Positions 7,439 through 18,204 of a stretch of 37,543 nucleotides of DNA are shown here, one piece after another. Under the pieces are notes generated by a model. It saw nothing but the letters and a program-made list of their open reading frames with translations, ran no database searches and was not told the origin of the DNA. Source of the DNA: Sandaracinaceae bacterium (GTDB lineage: Bacteria > Myxococcota_A > Polyangia > Polyangiales > Sandaracinaceae); NCBI GenBank assembly GCA_040218145.1, contig JAVJQK010000139.1:1-37543 (forward strand). The letters run 5' to 3'. Position numbers and translations under genes: made by a program. The stretch's first letter is position 1, and every line of letters begins with the position of its first letter.

Positions 7439-7882
7439 TCAGGGTAGGCATCCTCGGCCCATGTTCACTTCGGTCTCCGGCACTTCGAGGTGCACGCGCT
7501 CCTCGTCCAGCGTGAACGACGCCACCCCTCGAACCGTCGAATGCCAGTCCTCGTGAACGAACGCGAGCCCGGACTCGATATCCACTCGCTCCCCGTCACT
7601 ACTCTCGAGCTCCCCCGTCATGCGGCCTACGCACTGCCCCCGGAAGAAGACTCCCGAGGCCGGCGTCGGGTCCGACATCGTTCTGTTGAGCAAGATCTCC
7701 AGGCAGCCGTGGGGGGTGTCGAACATGAACCGCGCATGACCCGCACCCCCCACTTCGCAGCCGGTGACCTCCGGTACGATCTCTCCGCCATCGCCGGCCG
7801 GGTAGGCGCCATGCGTGCTGCTGCAGGCCGCCAGCGCGAGCCCGAGGCAGGGCGCAACGAGGCTGACGATGGAGGTCGCCAT
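7439..7882 (-). CDS. Small lipoprotein of unknown function
   Basis: The 147-residue protein has a signal peptide and lipobox ALAACSS, then a Gly/Asp linker and a compact strand-rich domain containing three or four Cys (CEVGG, HGCLE, GQCVGR, RGCLP) that could form disulfides. I do not recognise the family. It starts 16 bases after the stop of the next gene upstream on the same strand, so the two form an operon. A periplasmic or outer-membrane location is inferred. Confidence 0.6.
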   Translation of the reverse strand: MATSIVSLVAPCLGLALAACSSTHGAYPAGDGGEIVPEVTGCEVGGAGHARFMFDTPHGCLEILLNRTMSDPTPASGVFFRGQCVGRMTGELESSDGERVDIESGLAFVHEDWHSTVRGVASFTLDEERVHLEVPETEVNMGRGCLP

Positions 7883-7898
7883 CGACTCGCAGCCTGCC

Positions 7899-8855
7899 TC
7901 AGCCCCGGGCGCGGAGGCGGATCACGATGAGGAAGACGATGAAGCCGGCGGCCGCGAGGACGAGGGTCCAGCGGGCGCGGGTGCCGGGGGCGGAGACGCT
8001 GCAGAGCGGCTCGAAGAAGTTGCCCTGGACCGGGTCGACGCAGACCTCGCCGCCTTCGTTGTCGGCGTAGTCGACGTTGCCCACGCCATCGACCGCGGCC
8101 ACCGTGACGCAGATGGGGCTCGTGGCCTGCTCGGGCGGGAGCGCGAAGGCCATGGGGATCTCGTCGGTGGCGAAGTTGCGCACGCGGTCGCGGAGCACCG
8201 GGCCGTCGATGCCCGTGCCGCGGGTCTGGAACAGGAGGTACTCGACCGAGCCCGGCGGGCCGAACTCGGTGGCGGGCGGGAAGAACACGCTGATGCGGTA
8301 GCTGCCCCGCGGCGCGTCGCAGCGCTCCTCGTCGACGATGGTGGAGGTGACGCTGTTGATCGTGCCCAGCTCCGCCGGCCCCGCGTCGTCGGAGGTGCCG
8401 GTGCAGAAGGTGAACTCGAGCGTGGCGTCGACGCCGCGCGCGATCCCGCGGTAGGCGGTGCCGGACTGCCAGTCCACGTCGGGCACGAAGATCAGCTCGT
8501 CGCCCAGGACCTGCACGCGGCCGGGCACGAACTCGCCCTCCCCGTCGACGCAGTCGAGCGTGCTGCACGAGGCGCCGCTGCTCGGGCACCGCAGCAGGGT
8601 GATCATCGTGGTCGGGTCACCGCCGGGGCCGCCGGGCCCGAAGTACCCGGGCGAGTAGCGAGCGCGCACGGGCGCGTCGAGCGAGACGCCATTGGCGTTG
8701 TCGGCCGGGAAGACCTCGACCGCCTGGCGCGCGACGGGCTCGCCGTCGCAGTCGAGCGCGCCTCCGTCCTGGGCCGCGGCCGGGGTCACCCCGAAGGAGG
8801 CCACCCCCAGGAGGGAGCAGCACGCGAGGACCACGGCGGCGCGCAGGCGGGTCAC
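7899..8855 (-). CDS. Secreted Ig-like domain protein with C-terminal membrane anchor
   Basis: This 318-residue protein starts at GTG. It has a type I signal peptide (cleavage expected after PAAAQ) and an N-terminal segment of SbsA/bacterial Ig-like type (VEVFPADNANGVSLDAPVRARYSPGY... ending ATLEFTFCTG). A second Ig/FnIII-like region contains paired Cys. The C-terminus has one hydrophobic helix (WTLVLAAAGFIVFLIVIRL) and a basic tail RLRARG. The tail arrangement of helix plus Arg end recalls CTERM sorting signals, but I see no clear MYXO-CTERM motif. The next in-frame start (GTG, codon 8) would remove the basic n-region, so 8855 is preferred. It is co-transcribed with the small lipoprotein. Confidence 0.65.
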   Translation of the reverse strand: MTRLRAAVVLACCSLLGVASFGVTPAAAQDGGALDCDGEPVARQAVEVFPADNANGVSLDAPVRARYSPGYFGPGGPGGDPTTMITLLRCPSSGASCSTLDCVDGEGEFVPGRVQVLGDELIFVPDVDWQSGTAYRGIARGVDATLEFTFCTGTSDDAGPAELGTINSVTSTIVDEERCDAPRGSYRISVFFPPATEFGPPGSVEYLLFQTRGTGIDGPVLRDRVRNFATDEIPMAFALPPEQATSPICVTVAAVDGVGNVDYADNEGGEVCVDPVQGNFFEPLCSVSAPGTRARWTLVLAAAGFIVFLIVIRLRARG

Positions 8856-8861
8856 TCGGGG

Positions 8862-8867
8862 AGTATA
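8862..8867 (-). promoter_or_regulatory. -10-like box giving a leaderless start
   Basis: TATACT on the minus strand (5 of 6 to consensus) lies 6 bases before the GTG start codon at 8855. Transcription would therefore begin at the G of the start codon. No Shine-Dalgarno sequence fits. A good -35 box was not found. Confidence 0.4.
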
Positions 8868-8912
8868 GCCGCGGTGGAGAGGACCGCGAGCGCCGTGCTA
8901 CACGTGAGGGCC

Positions 8913-9509
8913 GTGAGCACCGCCTTCTTCGACGGCATGGCGCTGGCCTCGACCGCCCAGGGCGACCGGGACGGCGGCGCCGCGCTCTCCGGGCTCGCGC
9001 GTCCGCTCGCGGAGCCGTTCGACGCGCGCATGCGCTCGCTCGCCGCCCTGGACCGCACGCAGCGGCGCCGTGAGGTCAAGCGCGTGGCCGCGAGCCGGCG
9101 CCAGGTCCCCGAGGACGCGGCCCTCCCCCCGCGCGCCCGCGCGCTGCTCGCGGCCGACGTCGACAAGCAGGTGGGACGGCGCTGGCTCGCCGAGAGCCCC
9201 GTGCGCCCAGGCTTCCGCGTGACGGCGTCGCTCAAGGCCACCCTGCGCCGCCTCGCCGCCTCCCCCGAGCCCGACGCGGCCCTCACCGAGCGCGGCGCCG
9301 CGGCGCGCCTGCAGACGCACCCTCACGCGGGCGCCCTGCGCCGCTTCGCGCTCGCGCTGGTCGCGCACGACACCACGCAGGTCGACCGCGCCGTCGGCGC
9401 GCTGCTGCTCGGATCCGAGCGTCACCTCGGAGGCGACGCCATCTCGCGGCCCTGGCGACGGATCGGGCGGGAGCTGGCCACCGCATGGGAGGCGCCATGG
9501 CGCGAGTGA
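8913..9509 (+). CDS. Hypothetical protein paired with the FliH/SctL-like gene
   Basis: The 198-residue soluble protein is Arg/Ala/Leu-rich and has no signal peptide. The start is probably GTG 8913 (a GTG at 8904 is the alternative). The middle carries basic helical segments (RTQRRREVKRVAASRRQVP) and HPHAGALRRFALALVAHDTTQVDRAVGALLLGS. I do not recognise a family by sequence. Its last 13 bases overlap the start of the FliH/SctL-like gene, implying translational coupling. A SctK/FliG-proximal role in a secretion or motility apparatus is conceivable from position alone. Confidence 0.6.
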   Translation: MSTAFFDGMALASTAQGDRDGGAALSGLARPLAEPFDARMRSLAALDRTQRRREVKRVAASRRQVPEDAALPPRARALLAADVDKQVGRRWLAESPVRPGFRVTASLKATLRRLAASPEPDAALTERGAAARLQTHPHAGALRRFALALVAHDTTQVDRAVGALLLGSERHLGGDAISRPWRRIGRELATAWEAPWRE

Positions 9510-10024
9510 TTCGAGGCGACGGCGCGAAGGTGATCCCCGCCCAGGTCGTGGACGCGCACGCGGAGGCCGACCAGATCCTGGCCGACGCGCGCGCGCGGGC
9601 CGAGGCGATCGAGGCCGAGGCGCGCGACACGATCGAGGCGAGCGTGCGCGCGACCCTCGAGGCGGAGCTCGCGGCGGCGTGGCTCGAGGTCGAGGCGGCG
9701 CGCCAGGCCGCGCTCGAGGGCGCGCACGAGAGCGTCGCGGAGCTCGCGCTGGCGGTGGCCGGGCACCTCGTGCACGACGCGATCGAGGCCGAGCCGGAGC
9801 GGGTCCGCGCCCTGGTGGACGACGCGCTGTCGCGCGTGCGGCGGGCCCGGGCGGTGAAGGTCCGCGTGCACCCCGAGGACGCGCCCGCGCTGGGCGAGAT
9901 CGACGCGGAGCTCGTCCCGGACGACACGCTCGGCCGCGGCGACTGCGTCGTGGAGAGCGACCTCGGCGAGATCGACGCGCGCCTCTCGGTCCGGCTCGAG
10001 GCCCTGCGACGGGCGCTCCGCTGA
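9497..10024 (+). CDS. FliH/SctL-like stator protein
   Basis: The 175-residue cytosolic protein begins with a short N-terminal part ending KVIPAQVVDAHAEADQIL. A long Ala/Glu/Arg coiled coil (~20-80) follows, then a C-terminal domain with HLVHDAIEAEPERVRALVDDALSRVR, VRVHPEDAPAL and DDTLGRGDCVVES. The last is the family's GGCxVES-like turn, with the RGDCVVESDLGEIDARL tail typical of FliH/YscL/SctL. These proteins regulate the FliI/SctN ATPase in flagellar or type III export. ATG 9497 was chosen over 9485 because GGGAGG sits just before it. It overlaps the upstream gene by 13 bases. No ATPase or other export gene is in the window. Confidence 0.75.
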   Translation: MARVIRGDGAKVIPAQVVDAHAEADQILADARARAEAIEAEARDTIEASVRATLEAELAAAWLEVEAARQAALEGAHESVAELALAVAGHLVHDAIEAEPERVRALVDDALSRVRRARAVKVRVHPEDAPALGEIDAELVPDDTLGRGDCVVESDLGEIDARLSVRLEALRRALR

Positions 10025-10052
10025 GCGCGGCCTATCCTTCCCGCGCGCGACC

Positions 10053-11060
10053 ATGAGCGAGTTGGAGATCACCAAGCCCGAGGGCCAGTCCGAAGGCCAG
10101 TCCGAAGGCCAGTCAGCGCCGGCCAGCGCGCTGCTGGAGTGGCGCGTGCCGATCGCGCTCTTCGCCCTGACCCTCTGGTCGACCACCTGGATCGGCCAGC
10201 AGATGGTGACGGGCGAGGCCAACCCGACCCCCGCGCTCTGGGAGGGCTGGGTCTTCTCCGTGCCGCTGATGGCCATCCTGCTCGCGCACGAGATGGGCCA
10301 CTACGTCGCTGGGCGCATGCACCGGGTCGAGATCTCGCCGCCCTACTTCATCCCCGCGCCCGTCTTCCTGCTCGGGACCCTCGGCGCGGTCATCCGCATG
10401 CGCGGCGCGATCAAGAGCCGCAACGCGCTGCTCGACATCGGCGCGGCGGGCCCGCTCGCCGGCATGGTCATCGCCGTGCCCGTGCTCGCCATCGGCATCC
10501 TCCAGTCGGCGATCACGCCGCTGCCGGAGACGATGCCCGAGACGATGTTCTTCGAGGGCCACAACCTCCTCTACGACTTCATGCTCCTCTTGCTCCACGG
10601 CGGGATCCCGGAGGGGCAAGACATCATGCTGAGCCCCACCGCCTTCGCGGGCTGGGCCGGCCTGCTCGTGACGCAGATCAACCTCATCCCGATCGCGCAG
10701 CTCGACGGGGGGCACGTCGCCTACGCGCTCTTCGGCGAGCGGCAGAATCGCTACTCCCGCATCGCGCACGCCGTCCTGCCGCTCGTCGGGATCGGCGTCA
10801 GCGCCTGGTACGTCTGGCAGGCGTGGTCCGCGGGCGAGCGCGGCGCGGAGCTCCACGGCGAGGCGATGGCGGGCGCGCAGTGGATCTTCTGGGCCATCGT
10901 GCTCGGCGTGCTCGTCCGGCTCTCGGGCGCGGATCACCCGCCGACCAACGACGAGCCGCTGACGCCCATGCGCCGGATGATCGCCGCGGGCACCCTGCTC
11001 CTCTTCGTGCTCCTGTTCATGCCGAGCTGGATGTACGTGCCCAACATGCAGCTCTGGTAG
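10053..11060 (+). CDS. M50-family site-2-protease-type metalloprotease
   Basis: The 335-residue polytopic membrane protein has zinc ligands HEMGH at 79-83 within a membrane helix. The third ligand motif, NLIPIAQLDGGH, ends at 221 with Asp 218, as in S2P proteases. GPLAG at ~133-137 is also conserved in the family. It would cut a transmembrane substrate, classically an anti-sigma factor or membrane transcription factor. The N-terminus before the first helix contains a GQSE tandem (12-base unit, three copies, ~10079-10113). The gene starts 28 bases after the FliH/SctL-like gene and may be in the same operon. No substrate candidate is adjacent. Confidence 0.88.
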   Translation: MSELEITKPEGQSEGQSEGQSAPASALLEWRVPIALFALTLWSTTWIGQQMVTGEANPTPALWEGWVFSVPLMAILLAHEMGHYVAGRMHRVEISPPYFIPAPVFLLGTLGAVIRMRGAIKSRNALLDIGAAGPLAGMVIAVPVLAIGILQSAITPLPETMPETMFFEGHNLLYDFMLLLLHGGIPEGQDIMLSPTAFAGWAGLLVTQINLIPIAQLDGGHVAYALFGERQNRYSRIAHAVLPLVGIGVSAWYVWQAWSAGERGAELHGEAMAGAQWIFWAIVLGVLVRLSGADHPPTNDEPLTPMRRMIAAGTLLLFVLLFMPSWMYVPNMQLW

Positions 11061-11070
11061 CGCGCGGCGC

Positions 11071-12807
11071 TCAGAGCCCGACGGCGCGGGGCGCCGGCAG
11101 ATCGCGCACCGTCTCGGCGTGCGACGCGACGCCGCGGGCCGCGGCGGGCGCCTCGGGGCACCGGGCGAGGGCCTCCGCGATCGCGCCGAGCGTGGCGAGC
11201 CAGCGCTCGAGGGGCAGGCGTTCGAGGGGCAGGCGACGCAGGACCCGGCGGCCGCCGCGCGACTCCACCCGGGACAGCTCCGGGAGCGCGTCGGTCAGCG
11301 CCTTCTCCGCCGCGCTCTCGGCCCGGGTGACGACGACCAGGCAGAGCTCCGCGTCCCAGCCGCCCGCGTGCGGCAGCTGCGCGACGGCGAGGTCGAGCCG
11401 CAGGAGCCCGCGCGGGCGCCTGGGGAGCACCGTGCGCACCCGCGCGTCCTGCACCTCACCGCGCACGTCCACGTGCATGACCGGGCGCAGCGCCACTCCG
11501 TCCGGCAGAGCGCGGCGCTTGCCCACGAACGCGAGGAGCGCGCGCAGGGTCTCCGCCGGGCCGCGGGGGAACGAGAGCACGGTGCCGGTTCCGAGGAGCG
11601 GGAGCGGGAGCGCGGCCGCGAGGATCAGCGCGTCGAGCCCGACCGGCCAGTCGATCCACGCGCTCGAGACGGGCAGCGCGATCCAGAGGCAGGCGTGGAG
11701 CGCGCCGAGCGGCGTCGTGGCGTCGAGCGCGCCGCTCGGGGCGATGGCGCGGCGCCAGAAGGCGCGGCGGGACGCGGCGATCCAGCGCGCGTCGGCCGGG
11801 CGCCAGGCCCCGAGGCGCGACGGCGGCGGCGTAGGGCCGGGGCGGACCACCGCGAGCAGCACCGCGAAGGCGAGCGCGCCGAACGCGGGGAAGATCCCCA
11901 GCGTGGGGCCGAGCCAGCCCCCGAGCGCGCTCGCCGCCAGGAGCAGCGGGACGCGCACCCAGATGGGCATCGGGACGAGCGGCGGCGCGACGCTCCGGCT
12001 CCGTCGCGCGAGGATCCGCACCGTGAGCAGCTTCAACGTCCCCAGCAGCGCCACCAGCGCCGTCAGCGCGAACCAGAACGGCGCCGGGTCCGCCTCCGCG
12101 GCGGCGGCGCTCCGGGGCGGGGGCGGGGCCGGCAGGCTCGGCGGCCCGCGCAACGCCTCGTGCATCTGATCGGCCGGCACGTCGGCGGACACCGTCCACG
12201 CCGTCGTGCGCGGCAGGTGAGCGCGGCGCCAGCGCATCAGCACCTGTCCGTCGAGCGGCTCGACGCTCTCCTCGAGCTCGGCCCCCGAGTCGGACTCGGC
12301 GCGCGGCCCCATCTCGGAGCCCTCCGGGGCGAGCAGCTCGATCTGCACCCCGTCGAGCCCCGCGCTCCAGCCCGGCAGCGTCCACGAGACCCGGACCCGG
12401 TCCTCGCCCTCGAGCGGCTCGGTCCCGCGGTGCGCGAGCGAGGTCTGGTAGACGAAGCCGATGGTGACCGTGCCGCGGCGCGGCGAGCGACCCGGGAAGT
12501 CGATCTGCACGCGGCCGCCGTCGCGGAGGGTCAGCCGGGGCCGGTAGCGCGCGCCCCCTTCGTCCATGGCCCAGGGCTCCACGCCCTCTACGAGCGCGAG
12601 GTCCTCGTCGAGCCCGGCCAGCTCCAGCCCCTCGAGCCACCCGCCATGAATCCGCACGGACGCCTGGAGCGTGACCCGCGCCATCGCGTCGGGTCCGATC
12701 TCCACCTGCGCATGAACCGTCCGCACGGCCGCGTCCGTCCAGGCGTTCGCCGTCGCCGGAACCCACGCGGCCCACATCAGGAGCGCCCCGGCCATCATCC
12801 GCGGCAT
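11071..12807 (-). CDS. Large membrane protein of unknown function
   Basis: The 578-residue protein has a signal peptide (cut near ATANA), then a ~200-residue strand-rich periplasmic domain (HAQVEIGPDAMARVTLQAS... to SADVPADQM). A Pro/Ala linker and at least four membrane helices follow (FALTALVALLGTLKLL, VPLLLAASALGGWLG, FGALAFAVLLAVV, LDALILAAALPLPLL), with a ~130-residue Arg-rich soluble tail. No known family is recognised. A small internal duplication, LPLERLPLERW, comes from a 15-base repeat near 11209-11235. It converges with the protease gene (10-base gap). Confidence 0.65.
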   Translation of the reverse strand: MPRMMAGALLMWAAWVPATANAWTDAAVRTVHAQVEIGPDAMARVTLQASVRIHGGWLEGLELAGLDEDLALVEGVEPWAMDEGGARYRPRLTLRDGGRVQIDFPGRSPRRGTVTIGFVYQTSLAHRGTEPLEGEDRVRVSWTLPGWSAGLDGVQIELLAPEGSEMGPRAESDSGAELEESVEPLDGQVLMRWRRAHLPRTTAWTVSADVPADQMHEALRGPPSLPAPPPPRSAAAAEADPAPFWFALTALVALLGTLKLLTVRILARRSRSVAPPLVPMPIWVRVPLLLAASALGGWLGPTLGIFPAFGALAFAVLLAVVRPGPTPPPSRLGAWRPADARWIAASRRAFWRRAIAPSGALDATTPLGALHACLWIALPVSSAWIDWPVGLDALILAAALPLPLLGTGTVLSFPRGPAETLRALLAFVGKRRALPDGVALRPVMHVDVRGEVQDARVRTVLPRRPRGLLRLDLAVAQLPHAGGWDAELCLVVVTRAESAAEKALTDALPELSRVESRGGRRVLRRLPLERLPLERWLATLGAIAEALARCPEAPAAARGVASHAETVRDLPAPRAVGL

Positions 12808-12862
12808 CCCGCCGAACCTACGGGGAAGACGCAGGAATCACCCAATTTCCTGCGGTCCCTCC

Positions 12863-13067
12863 TTGCCCTTGCCCTCGCCCGTGCCCGTGCCCGCGAGGGT
12901 TGGGCAGACGGAGCCCGATATCGGGGCCCATCCGTGGCTCATCGCTGGCCACCGCGCGCCGCCGAGTGGCCCGAGCTCGCTCTGCAGACGGCGCTCGGGC
13001 AGAGCGGCGGTCTTCGGATCGCGCCGCTGAATCGCGGGCACGGGCAGGGGCACGGGCAGGGGCAGGC
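12863..13067. repeat. Facing simple-sequence tracts in an intergenic stretch
   Basis: The 294-base gap between the membrane-protein gene and the kinase gene holds a CCCGTG/CCCTTG hexamer-like tract (12863-12893). A complementary GGGCAC/GGGCAG tract lies at 13036-13067. The two can pair over most of their length. The DNA between them shows no recognisable gene. The short open frames here are by-products of the repeats. Confidence 0.5.
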
Positions 13068-13070
13068 GTA

Positions 13071-13094
13071 CTGAAGAACGCGAGCGTTCTTCAG
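13071..13094 (-). terminator. Perfect hairpin downstream of the kinase gene
   Basis: CTGAAGAACG (13071-13080) and CGTTCTTCAG (13085-13094) form a perfect 10-base stem with a CGAG (or CTCG on the transcript) loop. It starts 7 bases beyond the kinase stop. There is no strong U-tract, but position and stability fit a terminator. Confidence 0.65.
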
Positions 13095-13101
13095 GCGCCT
13101 G

Positions 13102-14682
13102 CTACAGGGCGCGCAGGAGATCGCGCAGCTGCACCAGGCGGAGCTGCGACAGCGGCTGGCCCTCGAGCTCCGCCACCGCGGCGTCGACCGCGGGCAGCGC
13201 CTCGGCGCCGTAGATGGTGATCAGCGCGTTCGACGCCGCCTCGCCCACGCTGTCGCGGCTGGCGAGGTCGACGAGGTTGTCGAGCACGCGTCGGTCGCCG
13301 CGCGCGTCGGCGTCGACCTGGAAGGCGCGCTCGTAGCGGCGGATGCCCTCGGTGTACCAGCCCCGCTCGACGAAGAGGTGACCGAGCAGCAGCAGCGGGC
13401 GCGCGTCGTTCGGCATCGCCTGCGCGAGCGCGTAGAGGGGACGGATCTCCGTGCGGTCCTCGAAGGCGCGGCCCTCCTCCACCATGGCCAGGTACGGCCG
13501 GAGCGGCTCGGGCGGCGGCTCGGCCCAGGGATCGGGCACGGCCACGGCGGGCGTGGGCGGCGCGGGCGCAGGCGCCGGGGGCGGCGAGGCGGGGATCGGC
13601 GGCTCCCGGGTCAGCCACCAGGTGCCCACGCCGACCGCGGCGAGGAGCACGAGCGCCGAGACCCAACCGAGCGCTCCACGCGACTTGCGGCGCCGCACCG
13701 CCCGCTCGGGCTCGCCCGCGACCTGGGTGTCGGCGATGCTGACGTCGCCCTCGGGCACGAGCCACGCCGCGGGCGCGTCGATGGCGTCGAAGGCGGCGAG
13801 CATGTCCTTGCCGTTGACGTATCGGTCGCCGGGGTCCTTCGCCATCGCGACGTCGATCAGGTCGACCAGATCGTCGCGGAGGCGCAGCGCGGGCCGCGCC
13901 GAGGCGATGCGGGGGACCGGCGCCGAGAGGTGGGCGCGGAGCAGCTCCGCGCGAGTCTCGCCGAGGTACGGGCGGCGCCCCGCGAGGAGCTCGAACAGGA
14001 GCACGCCCGCCGAGTACACGTCCGAGCGCTCGTCCGCCGGCGCGCCCGCCGCCTGCTCCGGGCTCATGTAGGCCGGCGTGCCGAAGACGACGCCGCGCTT
14101 GGTAAGCGCCACCTCGGGATCCTCGGCGTCGTTCTCCTGCACCATGCGGGCGAGCCCGAAGTCGAGCAACTTGACGTGCTCGGTCCCATCGCTCATCCGG
14201 CTGAGGAAGACATTGGCCGGCTTGAGGTCACGGTGCGCGATGCCCTTGGCGTGGGCGAAGGCGAGGCCGCCGAGCATCTGCCGGAAGAGCGCGAGGGCGC
14301 GCTCCGGGTCGATCGCGTCGCCGCGCACGAGGTCGTCGAGGAGGCGCCCCTCGAGCAGCTCCATCACGAGGAAGGGGCGGTGGCCGTCGATGCCGTAGTC
14401 GGAGATCGACACGACGTTCGGGTGGGTCAGCGCGCTGAGCACCCGGGCCTCGCGCTCGAAGCGGGCGCGCAGCTCGCTCGACGACAGGAGATCGTCGTGG
14501 AGGACCTTGATCGCCACGGGGCGCTCGAGCGGCAGCTGCGCCGCGCGATACACCACGCCGATGCCGCCCGTGCCGATCTTCGCCTCGATCCGGTAGCGCT
14601 CGGCGAGCACGTCCCCCGGCGCGAGCTCGCGCAGCTCTCCCTCGCGGACGCCCCCCGTCTCGCTGCGCTGGCTCGATGTCAT
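13102..14682 (-). CDS. Transmembrane Ser/Thr protein kinase (Hanks type) with TPR-like C-terminal domain
   Basis: The 526-residue protein has an N-terminal kinase domain (~28-300). It shows the glycine loop GTGGIGVVYRA (37-47), ATP-anchoring Lys 59 in VAIK, HRDLKPAN (150-157, catalytic Asp 152), DFG (174-176) and GTPAYMSPEQ in the activation segment. All catalytic residues are present, so it should be active. A basic stretch RRRK precedes one membrane helix (~338-357). A Pro/Ala-rich linker and an extracytoplasmic helical region follow, resembling TPR repeats (ALAQAMPNDARPLLLLGHLFVERGWYTEGIRRYERAF). This is the typical PknB-like layout of myxobacterial sensory kinases. No Shine-Dalgarno sequence precedes the ATG, but a GATAAAT patch lies about 10 bases upstream. 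Confidence 0.92.
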   Translation of the reverse strand: MTSSQRSETGGVREGELRELAPGDVLAERYRIEAKIGTGGIGVVYRAAQLPLERPVAIKVLHDDLLSSSELRARFEREARVLSALTHPNVVSISDYGIDGHRPFLVMELLEGRLLDDLVRGDAIDPERALALFRQMLGGLAFAHAKGIAHRDLKPANVFLSRMSDGTEHVKLLDFGLARMVQENDAEDPEVALTKRGVVFGTPAYMSPEQAAGAPADERSDVYSAGVLLFELLAGRRPYLGETRAELLRAHLSAPVPRIASARPALRLRDDLVDLIDVAMAKDPGDRYVNGKDMLAAFDAIDAPAAWLVPEGDVSIADTQVAGEPERAVRRRKSRGALGWVSALVLLAAVGVGTWWLTREPPIPASPPPAPAPAPPTPAVAVPDPWAEPPPEPLRPYLAMVEEGRAFEDRTEIRPLYALAQAMPNDARPLLLLGHLFVERGWYTEGIRRYERAFQVDADARGDRRVLDNLVDLASRDSVGEAASNALITIYGAEALPAVDAAVAELEGQPLSQLRLVQLRDLLRAL

Positions 14683-14761
14683 GGCGTCGGATTTATCCGC
14701 GGACCCGCCGAGGGTAGACGATCCCTCACCGGGCGCACCCCAACGCGTGCGTAGACTCCGG

Positions 14762-15238
14762 TTATTCGCAGGTCGGATCCGGGACGATGGCGTCGGTCAT
14801 GCCGATCTCCATCGTGGTCGTGTCCAGCCAGCGGAAGAGCACCCGGAGCTCGCCCGCGCAGACGGCGGCGCCGTCCGAGACGTCGCCCGACGCCGGGAAC
14901 GTGGCCGTGAACGCCTCCCCCGGCGCGACGCGCGCCTGGAACCCCGGCGGGGCCATGGGGGACAGCGTGGCCACCAACGCGTCGTCCGCGTAGAGCTCGA
15001 TGCCCTGGGGCTGGAACATCCGCTCTCCCTCCGCGAAGGGGCCCACGCGGTAGGTGACGTCGAGCTCCACCGAGACGGTGTCGCCCATCGTCGAGACCCG
15101 CGCCGCGTCGATGTCGGCGTCGAGCCCCAGCTCGGTGTCCACGACGTCCGCGCACCCGTTCAGGCCCGCGCTCGAGAGGAGCGCGCAGGCGAACGCGGCG
15201 AGCGCCGCCCTCCCCCGTCGCCCCGGAGAGCGGGACAT
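14762..15238 (-). CDS. Lipoprotein of unknown function
   Basis: The 158-residue protein has an Arg-rich n-region, a hydrophobic core and lipobox GLNGC, followed by a strand-rich domain (TVSVELDVTYRV..., VLFRWLDTTTMEIGM) that may be an Ig-like fold. Family not recognised. Its ATG overlaps the stop of the upstream DUF1232-like gene in a TGATG arrangement, which indicates translational coupling. Confidence 0.65.
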   Translation of the reverse strand: MSRSPGRRGRAALAAFACALLSSAGLNGCADVVDTELGLDADIDAARVSTMGDTVSVELDVTYRVGPFAEGERMFQPQGIELYADDALVATLSPMAPPGFQARVAPGEAFTATFPASGDVSDGAAVCAGELRVLFRWLDTTTMEIGMTDAIVPDPTCE

Positions 15239-15804
15239 CACGGGGTCGCCAAGCGGAGCTCGAGCGGCCGCTTGATCGTGTCGACGTTCTTGAGCTCGCG
15301 CGCGACCTCGTCCTCGTCGAAGTCGAGCTCGTCGATCAGCGCCTCGTGCACCGCGTCGTAGAGCCAGGTGCTCGACTCCTCGTCGCGCGCGCACTGCCCC
15401 GCCGCGTGGCCCTGATGATTCAGGTTCGGCATGCCGTCCACGGCCGTGTCGAGGACCGCGAGCAGCTCACCGAGGTAGGCCCGCACCGCCTGCATCTGGC
15501 GCTCGAGCGGCTCCATCAGCTCCGGCGAGTCCTCCCGGTGCTGCGCCATCACCTCGGGCGCCGCCTTCTCCAGGCGTTCGAGCACCAGGCGCAGGACGAT
15601 CACGTCGTCCACGTACGCCAGCATGCCCCGCATCCCCGGGATCGCGTTCTGGCCGGACAAGACGTGCAGGAGCGCACCAGCGGCGAGCGTCCGATGCTCG
15701 TCGGCCAGGTCGGGATCCTCCACGATGCGGAGAATTGCCTTCATGTCTTGCGGGAGGGACATGATCCCTTCCTGCATGACCGCTTCGAATTGATCCTTTG
15801 CCAT
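15238..15804 (-). CDS. DUF1232/YkvA-like protein
   Basis: The 188-residue protein is mostly helical. The segment IPGMRGMLAYVDDVIVLRLVLERL resembles the core of the DUF1232 (YkvA-like) family, in which a short proline turn is followed by a DD-containing helix. Members are small proteins of unknown function, often membrane-associated. The C-terminal half contains an acidic stretch (DELDFDEDEVARELKNV). The start was taken at ATG 15804, which gives the natural opening MAKDQFEAVMQEG; upstream in-frame sequence is Arg-rich and implausible. The gene is coupled to the downstream lipoprotein by TGATG. Confidence 0.6.
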   Translation of the reverse strand: MAKDQFEAVMQEGIMSLPQDMKAILRIVEDPDLADEHRTLAAGALLHVLSGQNAIPGMRGMLAYVDDVIVLRLVLERLEKAAPEVMAQHREDSPELMEPLERQMQAVRAYLGELLAVLDTAVDGMPNLNHQGHAAGQCARDEESSTWLYDAVHEALIDELDFDEDEVARELKNVDTIKRPLELRLATP

Positions 15805-15989
15805 GTTGAATCGACGGGCCGCGCCGCTGCCCCCGCGCGTGCCCGTCCTCGGAGGATGGCAAAAAGGAAACGCGGGGATCAATAGGCATCGGCACCCACC
15901 TGCGTTCCGTCCGAGAACGCGTCTCGCCAGAACGACGAAGCCCCCGCCTCCCGGAGGGGAAGCGAGGGCAACGTCTCGTTCGATGGATG

Positions 15990-18020
<2,031 letters not shown>

Positions 18021-18204
18021 TCTCCCCTAAAAATCTCGGCGAAATCGCCACGGATCTCGCGTGGCGCCGATTATCGCGCAGGGGGGTGCCCTGTCAACGG
18101 AATGGAGCGCGCCCCCTCACCTGGCCTCCCTCATCGGGGGCCCGGGGCAGTCCATACGCGCGGGGGGGGCCGTCAGACGAAGCGGGCGTGACTCGCGCTG
18201 ATCG

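Noticed and set aside
7899-8000. MYXO-CTERM signal at the end of the Ig-like protein
   Set aside because: A helix and Arg tail are present, but the Gly-Cys motif typical of the signal is not clear.
12838-13053. Short minus-strand frame between the membrane protein and the kinase
   Set aside because: It is formed by the simple-sequence tracts, has no ribosome binding site, and lies beyond the kinase terminator.
15920-15975. Terminator hairpin after the OmpA gene
   Set aside because: The C-rich/G-rich arms pair only imperfectly with bulges; not strong enough to list.
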